In this document: piece by piece, positions 15,306 through 24,221 of the stretch | How the letters are laid out: each line of letters begins with the position of its first letter | Position numbering within the stretch: position 1 is the first letter of the stretch | Source: Marinobacter daepoensis DSM 16072 | Lineage (GTDB): Bacteria > Pseudomonadota > Gammaproteobacteria > Pseudomonadales > Oleiphilaceae | Assembly: GCF_000421165.1 (NCBI RefSeq) | Contig: NZ_ATWI01000010.1 | Coordinates: 248,001 to 312,000, forward strand | DNA length: 64,000 nucleotides | Reading direction: 5' to 3' | Notes under the pieces: generated by a model | What the model was told of the DNA's origin: nothing | What the model saw: only the letters and a program-made list of their open reading frames with translations | Databases searched by the model: none | Program-made: the position numbers and the translations under genes

Positions 15306-15355
15306 GGGCTAAGCCATGCCAGGCCGGAATTCACAGGCAGAAAGAGGAAGAAGTC

Positions 15356-16129
15356 ATGGCGTATGAACAGCCGGTTCTGGAAACCCGGAACCTGTCCATT
15401 CACTTTGGTGGCCACAAGGCGGTGAATGATGTCAGCTGCCAGTTTCATCGTGGGACGCTGACCACCATCGTCGGCCCCAACGGGGCAGGCAAGACCACCT
15501 GGTTCAATCTGCTTTCGGGGCAGCTTAGGGCAAGTCACGGCAAGGTACTGCTGCATGGCGAAGACCTCACCAGTATGAGCGCTTCCGCGCGGGCCGATAA
15601 GGGGCTGGGACGGGCGTTTCAGCTGACGAACCTGTTTCCGGGGCTGAGCGCTCTGGAAAACGTCAGGTTGGCGGTGGCCTCTCAACATCATACCGGGCAT
15701 GTGTTCTGGCAGGTCTCGGCTCGTCGCCGGGATATTGCAGACCGGGCGTATGAACTGTTGCAAACCGTCTCTCTGGCGCACCGGGCCGATAATCTTGTCG
15801 CCAACCTGCCTCATGGCGATCAGCGAAAACTGGAAGTTGCCTTGCTGCTGGCTCTGGAGCCGGAGGTGTTCATGTTTGATGAGCCAACAGCCGGGATGAG
15901 TGTTGATGAGGTGCCGGTGATTCTGGAGCTCATTGCTGAGATTAAGGCTCGGAAGGACAAGGTGGTTCTGCTGGTGGAACACAAGATGGATGTGGTGCGG
16001 TCGTTGTCTGACCGGATTGTGGTGTTGCACAACGGTGAGCTGGTGGCCGATGGAGAACCGGCCGAGGTGATTGCCTCGCCGGTGGTGCAGGAGGCATATC
16101 TGGGAGCGACGCAGGGAGAGGCCTCATGA
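15356..16129 (+). CDS. Liv-type ABC transporter ATPase, LivG-like
   Basis: 257 residues. Walker A GPNGAGKTT at 40-48, the Q-loop region GRAFQLTNLFPGLSALENVR, the signature variant LPHGDQRKLEVALLL typical of LivG proteins, Walker B VFMFDEPTAGM and the switch histidine in LLVEHKMDVV. It powers import with the LivF-like partner, whose start overlaps its stop by 4 nt (ATGA). The gap to the binding-protein gene is 50 nt. Confidence 0.93.
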   Translation: MAYEQPVLETRNLSIHFGGHKAVNDVSCQFHRGTLTTIVGPNGAGKTTWFNLLSGQLRASHGKVLLHGEDLTSMSASARADKGLGRAFQLTNLFPGLSALENVRLAVASQHHTGHVFWQVSARRRDIADRAYELLQTVSLAHRADNLVANLPHGDQRKLEVALLLALEPEVFMFDEPTAGMSVDEVPVILELIAEIKARKDKVVLLVEHKMDVVRSLSDRIVVLHNGELVADGEPAEVIASPVVQEAYLGATQGEAS

Positions 16130-16866
16130 CGATGGATGCAAACCTCAAGCCGGCACTCCGCCTGACGGGCGTGCACGCAAATATCGATCAGTACCACATT
16201 CTGGAAGGTGTCGACCTGGTTGTACCCAAAGGCGAGCTGACCGTCCTGTTGGGGCGTAATGGCGCCGGCAAGAGCACGACGCTGCGCACTATTATGGGCC
16301 TGACCACGGTCAAGGCTGGCCAGATCCGGTTTGGCGAGCAGGACATTACTGGCTGGGCAACGCCCAGAATCGCCCGGTGTGGTATTGCATTTGTGCCGGA
16401 GCATATGGGGGTGTTCGGGCAACTGACCGTTCGTGAAAATCTCGTGCTGGCGGCGGTCAGTGGCGTTATGGATGAAGGCCGTCTGGCCTGGTTGCTGGAT
16501 CTGTTCCCACCCTTGAAAAAGTTCTGGGACCGGCCAGCCGGGAATCTCTCCGGCGGGCAAAAGCAGATGCTGGCGATTGGGCGCGCGGTTATCGAGCCGC
16601 GGGAACTTCTGCTAATCGACGAGCCGACCAAAGGGCTGGCGCCGGCCATTATCAATGACCTTGCCGATGCGCTTGAACAACTGAAGGCGGAAAAAGTAAC
16701 GATCCTGCTGGTGGAGCAGAATTTCGCTTTCTCCCGGCGCCTGGGTCAGTCCGTTGCCGTGATGAACGATGGCCGAGTGGTACATACCGGCTCGATGGCT
16801 GATCTGGCGAACGATGAAGCCCTCCAGCATCGGTTGCTGGGGCTCGGGCTCGGTGAGCATCAATAG
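16126..16866 (+). CDS. Liv-type ABC transporter ATPase, LivF-like
   Basis: 246 residues. Walker A LLGRNGAGKST, the signature NLSGGQKQMLAIGRAV, Walker B LLLIDEPTKGLAP and LLVEQNFAFSRRL, where the switch His of other ABC ATPases is replaced as usual for LivF. It may start at 16126, coupled to livG-like translation, or at the ATG 16132. Together with LivG it forms the nucleotide-binding pair of the importer. Confidence 0.92.
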   Translation: MTMDANLKPALRLTGVHANIDQYHILEGVDLVVPKGELTVLLGRNGAGKSTTLRTIMGLTTVKAGQIRFGEQDITGWATPRIARCGIAFVPEHMGVFGQLTVRENLVLAAVSGVMDEGRLAWLLDLFPPLKKFWDRPAGNLSGGQKQMLAIGRAVIEPRELLLIDEPTKGLAPAIINDLADALEQLKAEKVTILLVEQNFAFSRRLGQSVAVMNDGRVVHTGSMADLANDEALQHRLLGLGLGEHQ

Positions 16867-16884
16867 CATAAGGAGAACAAACGT

Positions 16885-17928
16885 ATGTCGACAGTCGAAC
16901 ATACAGCGGTACGTGGCGGTGCGCTGGCGGGCGCGGTGCCTGCGATGCGTCGCTTCCGGGATCAGAGCCCACACTGGTTCCTGCTACTGGGGATGATGCT
17001 TGCCGCTCTGGTGATGATGGATTTCACCACGTGGCTGGTGCTAACGCTCAGTGGTGCGGCGATGGGGGCGATGCTGTTTTTGATGGCCTCGGGGATGACC
17101 CTGACATTTGGCCTGATGAACGTGCTCAACCTGGCCCATGGCGCTTTTATCTCGTTGGGGGCCTACGCCGGAGCAACGGTCCTGCTGTTCTGGATGAACG
17201 ATCAGGCCAGTGCGTCCTCCGTCTGGCTGAACCTGGCCAGTGTGATACCGGCTCTGCTGTTTGCGGTGCTGGTGGCCAGCCTTATCGGCTGGGTCTTTGA
17301 AAAGCTGGTGATCAAGCCGGTGTATGGCGATCACCTGAAGCAGATTCTGGTCACCGTGGGTGGTTCAATCATTCTGATGCAACTGATTGAAGTGGTCTGG
17401 GGCTCGAATGAGATTCCTGTGCCGCGTCCGGAAGCCTTCAGTGGTGCGGTTGTTGTGGCGGGTATTGCGCTTGAGAAATACCGCCTGTTGTCGGTGGTTC
17501 TTGGGCTTCTGGTGTATGCATTGATGACCTGGATTATCGAACGGACTCGGGTAGGAATTCTGATCCGGGCTGGCGTTGAAGATCGGGAAATGGTGGAGGT
17601 CCAGGGCTACCGGGTGCATCTGCTGTTTCTGGGCGTATTCATCGCCGGCTCGGCGCTGGCGGGCCTTGGTGGGGCCATGTGGGCGATGTATGAAGAACTG
17701 ATCACGGCGCATATGGGGGACGAGCTGATGATCTCGGTGGTGGTGGTCATCATTCTCGGTGGTCTGGGTTCCATCAAAGGCTGTTTCTTTGGCGCGATTC
17801 TGGTGGGGCTGATCAACCTCTATGTGGGCTTTCTTGAGCCCCGGCTTGCGGCCGTTGCCACCGTGGGATTGATGGTCGCGGTACTGATGTGGCGGCCACA
17901 GGGGCTGATTCCGGTGATTCGGGTATAG
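16885..17928 (+). CDS. Liv-type ABC transporter permease, LivH-like
   Basis: 347 residues, longer at the N-terminus than E. coli LivH by a roughly 35-residue cytoplasmic extension. Multiple hydrophobic segments follow. The motif GLMNVLNLAHGAFISLGAYAG is diagnostic of LivH permeases, and VVVIILGGLGSIKGCFFGAILVG is the conserved C-terminal coupling region. It starts 18 nt after the LivF-like gene with an AAGGAG site. It forms the inner-membrane channel with the LivM-like protein, which follows at once. Confidence 0.92.
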   Translation: MSTVEHTAVRGGALAGAVPAMRRFRDQSPHWFLLLGMMLAALVMMDFTTWLVLTLSGAAMGAMLFLMASGMTLTFGLMNVLNLAHGAFISLGAYAGATVLLFWMNDQASASSVWLNLASVIPALLFAVLVASLIGWVFEKLVIKPVYGDHLKQILVTVGGSIILMQLIEVVWGSNEIPVPRPEAFSGAVVVAGIALEKYRLLSVVLGLLVYALMTWIIERTRVGILIRAGVEDREMVEVQGYRVHLLFLGVFIAGSALAGLGGAMWAMYEELITAHMGDELMISVVVVIILGGLGSIKGCFFGAILVGLINLYVGFLEPRLAAVATVGLMVAVLMWRPQGLIPVIRV

Positions 17929-17937
17929 GAGTTGGAC

Positions 17938-19131
17938 ATGCTAGCGAACTTGTTGTCGGGGGATTATCCCCGTAGCCGGATACTGATGGTGATACTGGCC
18001 ATTATTATGGGCATTCTGGCTTTCGGGCCGTTTCTGTTCCCGGGTGTTCGGGCGTTTTCGATGATGGGGATGATCTGTGTGTTCATCATCCTGGTCGCAT
18101 CCTACGACCTGATGCTTGGGTACACCCACATCGTCTCCTTTGCTCATACCATGTTCTTCGGTATCGGAGCCTATGGGGTGGCAATGGCTACCGCTAGTTG
18201 GGGCAAAGGCTTTGATGCCGTCCTGTTGGGGGCCGCTGGAGCCATGGTGGTCACCGTTGTGCTGGCATTGCTGCTGGGCCTGCTGTCGCTGCGGGTCAAG
18301 GCCATCTTTTTTGCGCTGGTGACGCTGGCTGTTGCCTTTGCCTTCCTGAGCCTGGTTACCCAGCTCTATCCGATTACCGGAGGCGAGGATGGCATGCGAG
18401 TTCATGTGCCACGAGAGTTGGGTCCTGCGTTCCGTCCGCTGGATGACACCCTGGCGGGTTTCAGTCTGCCGGACGCCTTCGCCGCATTGTTGGGGAATAC
18501 CTCGTGGCAGGAGGTCTTTTTTGAGGTGCGGATCACCGGCCGGACCCTGATGTATTACGTGGCTTTCGGGGCGTCGGTGCTGGTATTCCTGTTTTTGCTA
18601 AGGGTGGTGAACTCACCGTTCGGTAAAGTGCTCCAGGCCATTCGGGAAAATGAGTTCAGGGCTCAGGCGCTCGGATACAACACCGTGCTGTATCGAACAG
18701 CCGTGGTGGTCCTGTCAGCGCTTCTGGCCTGCCTGGCGGGGGTACTGTTTGCCCTGATAAACCGCTACGTGAATCCCGAAAATACTCTGGCGTTTGAACT
18801 GATGGTTTTCATCCTGTTGATGTGTGTCATGGGCGGGATGGGCACCCTGTACGGCTCCGTGATCGGCGTCACCCTTTTCCTGTTGGCGCAAAACTATCTG
18901 CAGGATCTTTTGAAACTGCTGGTCGAGCAGTTACCACCAGACAGTGCCCTTGCTCACCTTGTGGGCCCAGAGCGGTGGTTGCTGTGGTTTGGCCTGCTGT
19001 TTGTACTGAGCGTGTATTTCTTCCCATCAGGCGTTGTGGGGCAGTTGCGGTTGTGGGCTGCCCGTTCCCCCCGGACATCCAACACGCCGGAGGCTGTCGA
19101 CACTGACGAGCCACGGACCCAATACCGTTGA
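17938..19131 (+). CDS. Liv-type ABC transporter permease, LivM-like
   Basis: 397 residues from the ATG at 17938, correctly spaced after TAGGAG; the alternative TTG at 17932 is too close to the ribosome site. Around ten hydrophobic segments. LMLGYTHIVSFAHTMFFGIGAY and GGMGTLYGSVIGVTLFLLA are LivM hallmarks. The tail after the last membrane segment is polar (TSNTPEAVDTDEPRTQYR). Last inner-membrane component; a hairpin separates it from the porin gene. Confidence 0.92.
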   Translation: MLANLLSGDYPRSRILMVILAIIMGILAFGPFLFPGVRAFSMMGMICVFIILVASYDLMLGYTHIVSFAHTMFFGIGAYGVAMATASWGKGFDAVLLGAAGAMVVTVVLALLLGLLSLRVKAIFFALVTLAVAFAFLSLVTQLYPITGGEDGMRVHVPRELGPAFRPLDDTLAGFSLPDAFAALLGNTSWQEVFFEVRITGRTLMYYVAFGASVLVFLFLLRVVNSPFGKVLQAIRENEFRAQALGYNTVLYRTAVVVLSALLACLAGVLFALINRYVNPENTLAFELMVFILLMCVMGGMGTLYGSVIGVTLFLLAQNYLQDLLKLLVEQLPPDSALAHLVGPERWLLWFGLLFVLSVYFFPSGVVGQLRLWAARSPRTSNTPEAVDTDEPRTQYR

Positions 19132-19136
19132 CCCAG

Positions 19137-19156
19137 GGGTGACCTGACGGTCACCC
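19137..19156 (+). repeat. Intercistronic hairpin between LivM-like gene and porin
   Basis: Perfect arms GGGTGACC (19137-19144) and GGTCACCC (19149-19156) enclose TGAC. No T tract follows, so it is more likely an RNA-stability or partial-termination element than a full terminator. Differential expression of transporter and porin is possible. Confidence 0.5.
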
Positions 19157-19263
19157 AGCTCCCCATCCAGAAGCTTGGCGTTTCAGGCTACCCGCGAGGT
19201 TGGCCGGGGTTCGTTTGGCTTTTTGGAATAGCAACAACAAAAAACGAAAGAGAGGTAGCGAAT

Positions 19264-20604
19264 ATGAAAATGACAACATCAAGACCCGCGTTCCGTTTGA
19301 AGCTCCTGCCGACCCGGATGGCTCTGGTACTTGGCCTGATCGCTCCAGCGGCACAGGCACTGGACCTTGATTACGATCTGGGCGCGGACTACCGGGCAAC
19401 GGCCTTTTATGTTCAGTCCGATGCGCTGGACGCTGGCGGAGAGTATGACAGCGACAACGACAATGGTCTGGCTCACCTTTTGAGGTTGAAAGGAACGGTT
19501 GAAGACCAGGAAAGTGGCGTCTCGCTCCATGCCAGCGTTGAGCTGGCGGGGGATCGCTGGAGCGGTGATGTTCGCGGCTATGAAACCACCGATGAACGCA
19601 GCTACAACCGCGGTAGCCGAAGCGACAACGTTCGTCTTGATCAGGCCTATGTTCAGGTTCCAGTGGGGGATGCCATTGCCCGAATCGGCCGTATGTCGGC
19701 GAGTTTCAATAACTGTTTCCTGGTCTGCGATGACCGACGGGACAGAGTGTTGGTGATGTTGCCAACAGAGCGTGTCACTTTGATCAGTGTCTACGACCGG
19801 CGGGCGGATACCAGCAGTTTCTTCAACCAGGATAATGGCGATCTGCTGGCCTTTGGTGGCGCAGGTAAGGTGGCTGGCTGGACGGCAGAGCTGATCTACA
19901 TTCACTGGTTCAACAACTTCAGCGGAGACTTCAGCGATCCCGTAACGGCAGGCGCGCCAGCCCCGTTCGTGCTGCAGGATCTGGATCTTTTCTCCGGACG
20001 CCTTGCGGGGAGCCTTGGGGATATCGCTAACATGACTCTGGGGGCCACCTGGACAGCCAACGGTAAAGCCGACCTGGCCGATGACGGCCGGTTCTTTGTT
20101 GGCCAGTCCTGGTCTGGCTATTTCCGTATTGGCCAGGAGTTCGGGGCTCTCTCGTTGGACGCGCAGTACGTGGCTACCCGGGATGGGGGGCTGATTTCCC
20201 CGGGCTTTGACACTTATGCGGGTACGATCAACAGCAACCCCGATGCAACAAACAGCCCGAACAGTCTGTACCGGATGGGTGGGGCCTATGGTCTGAGAGA
20301 TCTGGATGAGGACCTGATCATCGGACGCATCGGCTACCAGTTGACGCCGGAGATTGATCTCGCGTTTGCGGTGGGCCAACTGACCATCAGCTCCGCCAAC
20401 GATGATGATGAGAGCATGGTGTATGACCTGAATGTCGGCTATCAGGCGACAGACCGGGTTCGCGTCTGGAGCCGCATCGGCATGCTGGAGGCCAATCATC
20501 AGGGTTCATTGGCCAGCAACTCCCTGGTCGGCAGCCTGCCGACCAACAGCTTCGCGGATGATGACCTTCTGACCGCGAGCCTTAATCTGAGTGTTGAATT
20601 CTAA
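19264..20604 (+). CDS. Outer-membrane porin-like beta-barrel protein
   Basis: 446 residues. The N-terminus ends MALVLGLIAPAAQA and looks like a signal peptide cleaved before LDLDYDLGADYRATAFY. Alternating strands continue to a final LNLSVEF, with the terminal phenylalanine typical of Omp barrels. A cysteine pair (NNCFLVCDDRRD) probably forms an extracellular-loop disulfide. I do not recognise the exact family. Placement as last gene of the transporter operon, followed by a strong terminator, suggests it is the outer-membrane entry route for the same acid substrate. Confidence 0.75.
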   Translation: MKMTTSRPAFRLKLLPTRMALVLGLIAPAAQALDLDYDLGADYRATAFYVQSDALDAGGEYDSDNDNGLAHLLRLKGTVEDQESGVSLHASVELAGDRWSGDVRGYETTDERSYNRGSRSDNVRLDQAYVQVPVGDAIARIGRMSASFNNCFLVCDDRRDRVLVMLPTERVTLISVYDRRADTSSFFNQDNGDLLAFGGAGKVAGWTAELIYIHWFNNFSGDFSDPVTAGAPAPFVLQDLDLFSGRLAGSLGDIANMTLGATWTANGKADLADDGRFFVGQSWSGYFRIGQEFGALSLDAQYVATRDGGLISPGFDTYAGTINSNPDATNSPNSLYRMGGAYGLRDLDEDLIIGRIGYQLTPEIDLAFAVGQLTISSANDDDESMVYDLNVGYQATDRVRVWSRIGMLEANHQGSLASNSLVGSLPTNSFADDDLLTASLNLSVEF

Positions 20605-20636
20605 ACTCCACACGCGTGCATGACGCGTCCTGCCTT

Positions 20637-20669
20637 GGGCACCTTCTCTTGGGTTGGTGCCCTTTTTTT
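20637..20669 (+). terminator. Rho-independent terminator after the transporter-porin operon
   Basis: GGGCACC (20637-20643) pairs with GGTGCCC (20656-20662) around a 12-nt loop and is followed by seven T. It lies 33 nt after the porin stop and partly inside the end of the convergent hydrolase region. Confidence 0.9.
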
Positions 20670-21480
20670 ATCGGCAGTGACCATGGGGGGAAGGGGCTGG
20701 CTTTGTAGCGAGCCAGTAGAACATGGCCTTTCGAACCTCCGGAAAAAACGCCCCGCCAATGGTCCAGTGGCAGCACCCGGGAATCTCGATCAACTCAGGT
20801 TGATTCCGATAGTGTTGGGCGATGCGGCGCTGAACCTTGATGGGCGTGATTCGATCCTCGGTTCCTCCGATGATCAGGGTGGGGCAGGTCAGTTTTTCGG
20901 GCTCAATACGGGAGAAGACCCGGCGAGTAAGAGAGCCCAGTGTCATCTGCACCGTGACAAAACCAGACTCGTAGCCGCTGGTTGCCTCGATCTCTTCCTG
21001 TATTGAGGGTGGTTGAGCATTCGCGATGCCGTAGCGGATATTGGCTTTCGATAATGCGGTCAGCCGCTTCCACAGGGGAAAGTGAAAGAGGTTGCGGCCG
21101 AGGGTCTTCAAAACCGACCAACGGATGCTGTTGATGCCGGCGGGGGCCGCCGATGACAGCAGAATCAGGCGCTCGCACGGAACCCGAGCCGCGACGAGCT
21201 GAGCGATCAGCCCGCCCATGGAATGCCCCACCAGAATCGGCGGGGCATCAAGTTGTTGTACTTGTTCTAGCACACAGGCGACGTAATCCTGCAGCCGGGT
21301 CGCCGCCAGAGCGTTCCGGCTTGTGGCGGTGTGCCTGGCTCGGGGGCAATGATAGGGGAGGGTAACGGCTTGTGCCGTATACCCGGATTCCTCGAACGCA
21401 CTTGTGACCTCGTGCAAGGTGTTGGCATCGCTCCACATGCCGTGAATCAGCAACACCGGAGGCTTGGTATCCGCCTTCAT
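20668..21480 (-). CDS. Alpha/beta hydrolase partner of AlmA
   Basis: 270 residues. HGMW at 13-16 forms the oxyanion region, GHSMGG is the nucleophile elbow, Asp in GGTEDRITP and His in GCCHWTIGG complete the triad. It follows the AlmA gene by 23 nt on the same strand, so the two are probably co-transcribed. A Baeyer-Villiger-type oxygenase paired with an esterase is a recurring arrangement in which the ester product is hydrolysed. Whether AlmA here forms esters is unproven. No signal peptide. Confidence 0.85.
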   Translation of the reverse strand: MKADTKPPVLLIHGMWSDANTLHEVTSAFEESGYTAQAVTLPYHCPRARHTATSRNALAATRLQDYVACVLEQVQQLDAPPILVGHSMGGLIAQLVAARVPCERLILLSSAAPAGINSIRWSVLKTLGRNLFHFPLWKRLTALSKANIRYGIANAQPPSIQEEIEATSGYESGFVTVQMTLGSLTRRVFSRIEPEKLTCPTLIIGGTEDRITPIKVQRRIAQHYRNQPELIEIPGCCHWTIGGAFFPEVRKAMFYWLATKPAPSPHGHCR

Positions 21481-21503
21481 GTCAGCTCCTTTTTCGGTGG
21501 CTT

Positions 21504-23006
21504 TCAGGCTGAGGCGGCGAGATAGCTGGCCTGGCCCGAGCTTTCAGACTGTCCGGTTTCGAAGCGCAGGATGCCATCGTCCACGGGATCTTCAATCAGC
21601 ATCTTTTTGTCTTTACCGTAATGCATCGTTACCTTCCAGGGGCCCCCAAGGCCCTGGCGGGGCATGCGGTCCCGGGCGCGCATAATGTAGCCCGGCGCGA
21701 AGCCATCCAGCATGCCGGTCCCGGATGCATTCCCGGCGGCATCCACCGGGCGAACCACCCGGGCGCCTACCCGGCCCATTTGCTCGAACAGACGGCAGAT
21801 GTAGCGACCGCCAATGTCGCACTTCAGGGTCCAGGGCGCGTTGGTGTATCCGAAAATCCAGCCGTAGTTCGGGATGTCCTCAAGCATGATGCCTTTGTAA
21901 GTCATCTTCCGGGGCAGGTCGACGCGTTGGCCATCCAGCGACAGTTCCAGGCCCCCCATGAGCTGAACATCCAGCCCTGTGGCGGTGACGATGAGGTCTG
22001 CTTCCAGAGTTTTACCAGACGTCAGCACAATGCCGTTTTTGGATAAATGATCGATCTGGTCTGTGACGATATCGGCCTTGCCGGAGCGCAGGCTCTTAAA
22101 GAAATCTCCGTTTGGCGCAGCGCACAACCGTTGTTCCCAGGGATTGTACTTCGGGGAGAAATGTTTCATGTCGACACCGGGGCCGAGTTGCCGGCGCATG
22201 TGCCACATCATCACCTTGCGCATCCGGTTGGGCCAGCGCTCACACGCCAGGTATAGCCCGCGCTGGAACAGGATGTTTCGTTTTCGTGCGATCTTGAAGA
22301 CCAGCTTCTTTGGCAGAACCTTGTTGAGCAGGACGGACATCTTGTCGGTGTCCGGTACGGCCATCACATAGCTGGGCGAGCGCTGAAGCATGGTGACGTT
22401 GGCGGCTTTCTCCGCCATGGCGGGAACGACGGTAATGGCGGTGGCCCCGCTTCCGATGACGACCACCCGTTTGCCGCTGTAATCCAGATGTTCTGGCCAG
22501 AACTGTGGATGCAGGATATCCCCCTGAAACTCTTCTTCCCCTTTGAAGGACGGTCGATACCCCTGGTCGAAGTTATAGTAGCCCGCGCAGTTGAGCATGA
22601 AGTCGCAGGTGAAGTAGCGGGTTTCCCCGGTTTTTTCGTGGCGGGCGGTCAGGGTCCAGCGGTTTGCTTCGCTTGACCAGTCAGCGCCGGTGATCTGTAG
22701 CTCGTAGTGAATCTTGTCGTGCAGGTGGAACTCTTTTGCGGTTTCTTCCACGTATTTACGAATGTCCCCACCTTTGGCCAATACCTGGTCGGAGTACCAG
22801 GGTTTGAAGTTGTAACCAAAGCTGGCCATGTCCGAATCGGATCGGATCCCCGGATAGCGGAACAGATCCCAGGTGCCCCCGACGTTTTCACGGCGCTCGA
22901 TGATGGCGAGGCTTCGGTCCGGGTATTCCCGGGCGATGTGGCATGCGCTGCCAATGCCGGACAGGCCGGCGCCGATGATAATCAGATTAAAGTGCGGCGT
23001 TGTCAT
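21504..23006 (-). CDS. almA: AlmA-type flavin-binding monooxygenase (long-chain alkane / Baeyer-Villiger family)
   Basis: 500 residues from the ATG at 23004-23006 behind AAGGAG. The FAD motif IIGAGLSGIGSA is near the N-terminus and GGTWDLFRYPGIRSDSDM is the conserved block of AlmA and related monooxygenases. The BVMO-like segment FQGDILHPQFWPE precedes a second dinucleotide motif VVIGSGATA for NADPH. AlmA proteins of Acinetobacter, Alcanivorax and Marinobacter are linked to long-chain n-alkane use. It heads a two-gene unit with the alpha/beta hydrolase and is divergent from an AraC-type regulator, its likely activator. Confidence 0.85.
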   Translation of the reverse strand: MTTPHFNLIIIGAGLSGIGSACHIAREYPDRSLAIIERRENVGGTWDLFRYPGIRSDSDMASFGYNFKPWYSDQVLAKGGDIRKYVEETAKEFHLHDKIHYELQITGADWSSEANRWTLTARHEKTGETRYFTCDFMLNCAGYYNFDQGYRPSFKGEEEFQGDILHPQFWPEHLDYSGKRVVVIGSGATAITVVPAMAEKAANVTMLQRSPSYVMAVPDTDKMSVLLNKVLPKKLVFKIARKRNILFQRGLYLACERWPNRMRKVMMWHMRRQLGPGVDMKHFSPKYNPWEQRLCAAPNGDFFKSLRSGKADIVTDQIDHLSKNGIVLTSGKTLEADLIVTATGLDVQLMGGLELSLDGQRVDLPRKMTYKGIMLEDIPNYGWIFGYTNAPWTLKCDIGGRYICRLFEQMGRVGARVVRPVDAAGNASGTGMLDGFAPGYIMRARDRMPRQGLGGPWKVTMHYGKDKKMLIEDPVDDGILRFETGQSESSGQASYLAASA

Positions 23007-23030
23007 TTTATACTCCTTGTTATTTATCAA

Positions 23031-23115
23031 TGTCGCGACTTGTGAGGCCTACTATGGCAAAGCGGCGGCTTGACAATATTGACCAAAACGGACATTTTTT
23101 TGTCGGATCGCGACA
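23031..23115. promoter_or_regulatory. almA/araC divergent promoter region with inverted TGTCGCGA sites
   Basis: TGTCGCGA at 23031-23038 and its complement TCGCGACA at 23108-23115 flank the 135-nt divergent region. Each is adjacent to a TTGTTATTT-like stretch on the corresponding strand (ending near 23025 and starting near 23115). A TTGACA at 23070-23075 lies between them. This fits a pair of operators for the AraC-type regulator, by inference. Confidence 0.45.
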
Positions 23116-23141
23116 AATAACAAACATAATGGTGTAATCCG

Positions 23142-24155
23142 ATGCCAAGTCTGATCAGGGCGACCAACCTCTGGGGCTATGAAGAACAGGTCCGCCGAAA
23201 AGGTGGGGACCCTCTGCCATTGCTGGCGCGCCACCACATTCCTTCGGCGGAAAAGCGTGACGACGCGGCCTTTATTGTTTTCAAACAGTTAACAGCCTTG
23301 CTGGAAGAGACGGCGTCAGTGTTGGGAGAGCCGTCGTTCGGAATGCGGCTGGCGGAGTATCAGGGAATGGATATTCTGGGGCCGATATCCGTGGTCGCAC
23401 GGAGCTCGGATACCGTGGGCGGTGCCATCAACAGTATTGCCCGGTACCTGCATCTGCATTGCCCGGCTTTGACCCTGAGTTCGTCCCTGATGAAACATGA
23501 AGGGGTGCCGGTGATCCGTCTTCAGCTTGAGATTGGGGAGGAGGGGATGGAATACCGGGCTCAGGCCTACGAACTCAGCCTCGCCAATGCGATGCAGGTC
23601 ATGAAGCTGCTGTGCGGAGAGGCATTTCGCCCCCTGTCGGCGCATTTCAGGCACTTGCCCGTGGCGGCTGAGTCGGACTATCGAGAGATTTACGGTACGC
23701 AGCTGCACTTTGAACAGGATTGGAGCGGGTTCTGTCTCCCTGTCTCGATCGTCGGGATACCTTTGTCGAGTGCTGACCATCAAACCTGGGAACTCGCCCA
23801 GCGTTATCTGGATTCTCAACAGGCCCCGAATGCCCGGTACTTGGCTGAAGAGGTTGTGCGGTTAGTGACGAAACTACTGCCGACAGGTCAGTGCAACAGC
23901 AAGACGATTGCCGCTCAGTTGTCCATGCATCAGCGCACCCTGCAAAGACGGCTGGCGGATGAGGGGTATAGCTTTGAAACGCTTCTGAACGACGAGCGGC
24001 GCCGGTTGGCCCGTGACTACTTGATGGAATCGAACCTGGAGCTGAGCCAGATTACCGGTCTGCTTGGTTATGCAGAGCAGGCGACGTTTACGAGGGCCTG
24101 CAAAGCCTGGTTTGGGGTGACGCCGAGAGAGTACCGGAAGCGCCTGATTTCCTGA
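23142..24155 (+). CDS. AraC-family regulator (arabinose-binding-domain type), probable almA activator
   Basis: 337 residues. A long N-terminal ligand-binding domain of the OruR/ArgR-like kind (FGMRLAEYQGMDILGPISVV) precedes a C-terminal AraC helix-turn-helix: TIAAQLSMHQRTLQRRLADE and the second helix ITGLLGYAEQATFTRACKAW with FGVTPREYRK. Divergent orientation from almA, with mirror-image sites between, suggests it controls that gene in response to a hydrophobic substrate or product. Confidence 0.9.
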   Translation: MPSLIRATNLWGYEEQVRRKGGDPLPLLARHHIPSAEKRDDAAFIVFKQLTALLEETASVLGEPSFGMRLAEYQGMDILGPISVVARSSDTVGGAINSIARYLHLHCPALTLSSSLMKHEGVPVIRLQLEIGEEGMEYRAQAYELSLANAMQVMKLLCGEAFRPLSAHFRHLPVAAESDYREIYGTQLHFEQDWSGFCLPVSIVGIPLSSADHQTWELAQRYLDSQQAPNARYLAEEVVRLVTKLLPTGQCNSKTIAAQLSMHQRTLQRRLADEGYSFETLLNDERRRLARDYLMESNLELSQITGLLGYAEQATFTRACKAWFGVTPREYRKRLIS

Positions 24156-24221
24156 GTCTGGCTGTCATCCTGTCGGCAGCGCTGGCCCGTTGACCAGCGC
24201 TGCCTGGTTTTCTGACAGGCT

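Noticed and set aside
19279..20499. 406-codon frame antisense to the porin
   Set aside because: The sense strand has a signal peptide, beta-barrel pattern and terminal Phe; the antisense has no ribosome site or recognisable motif.
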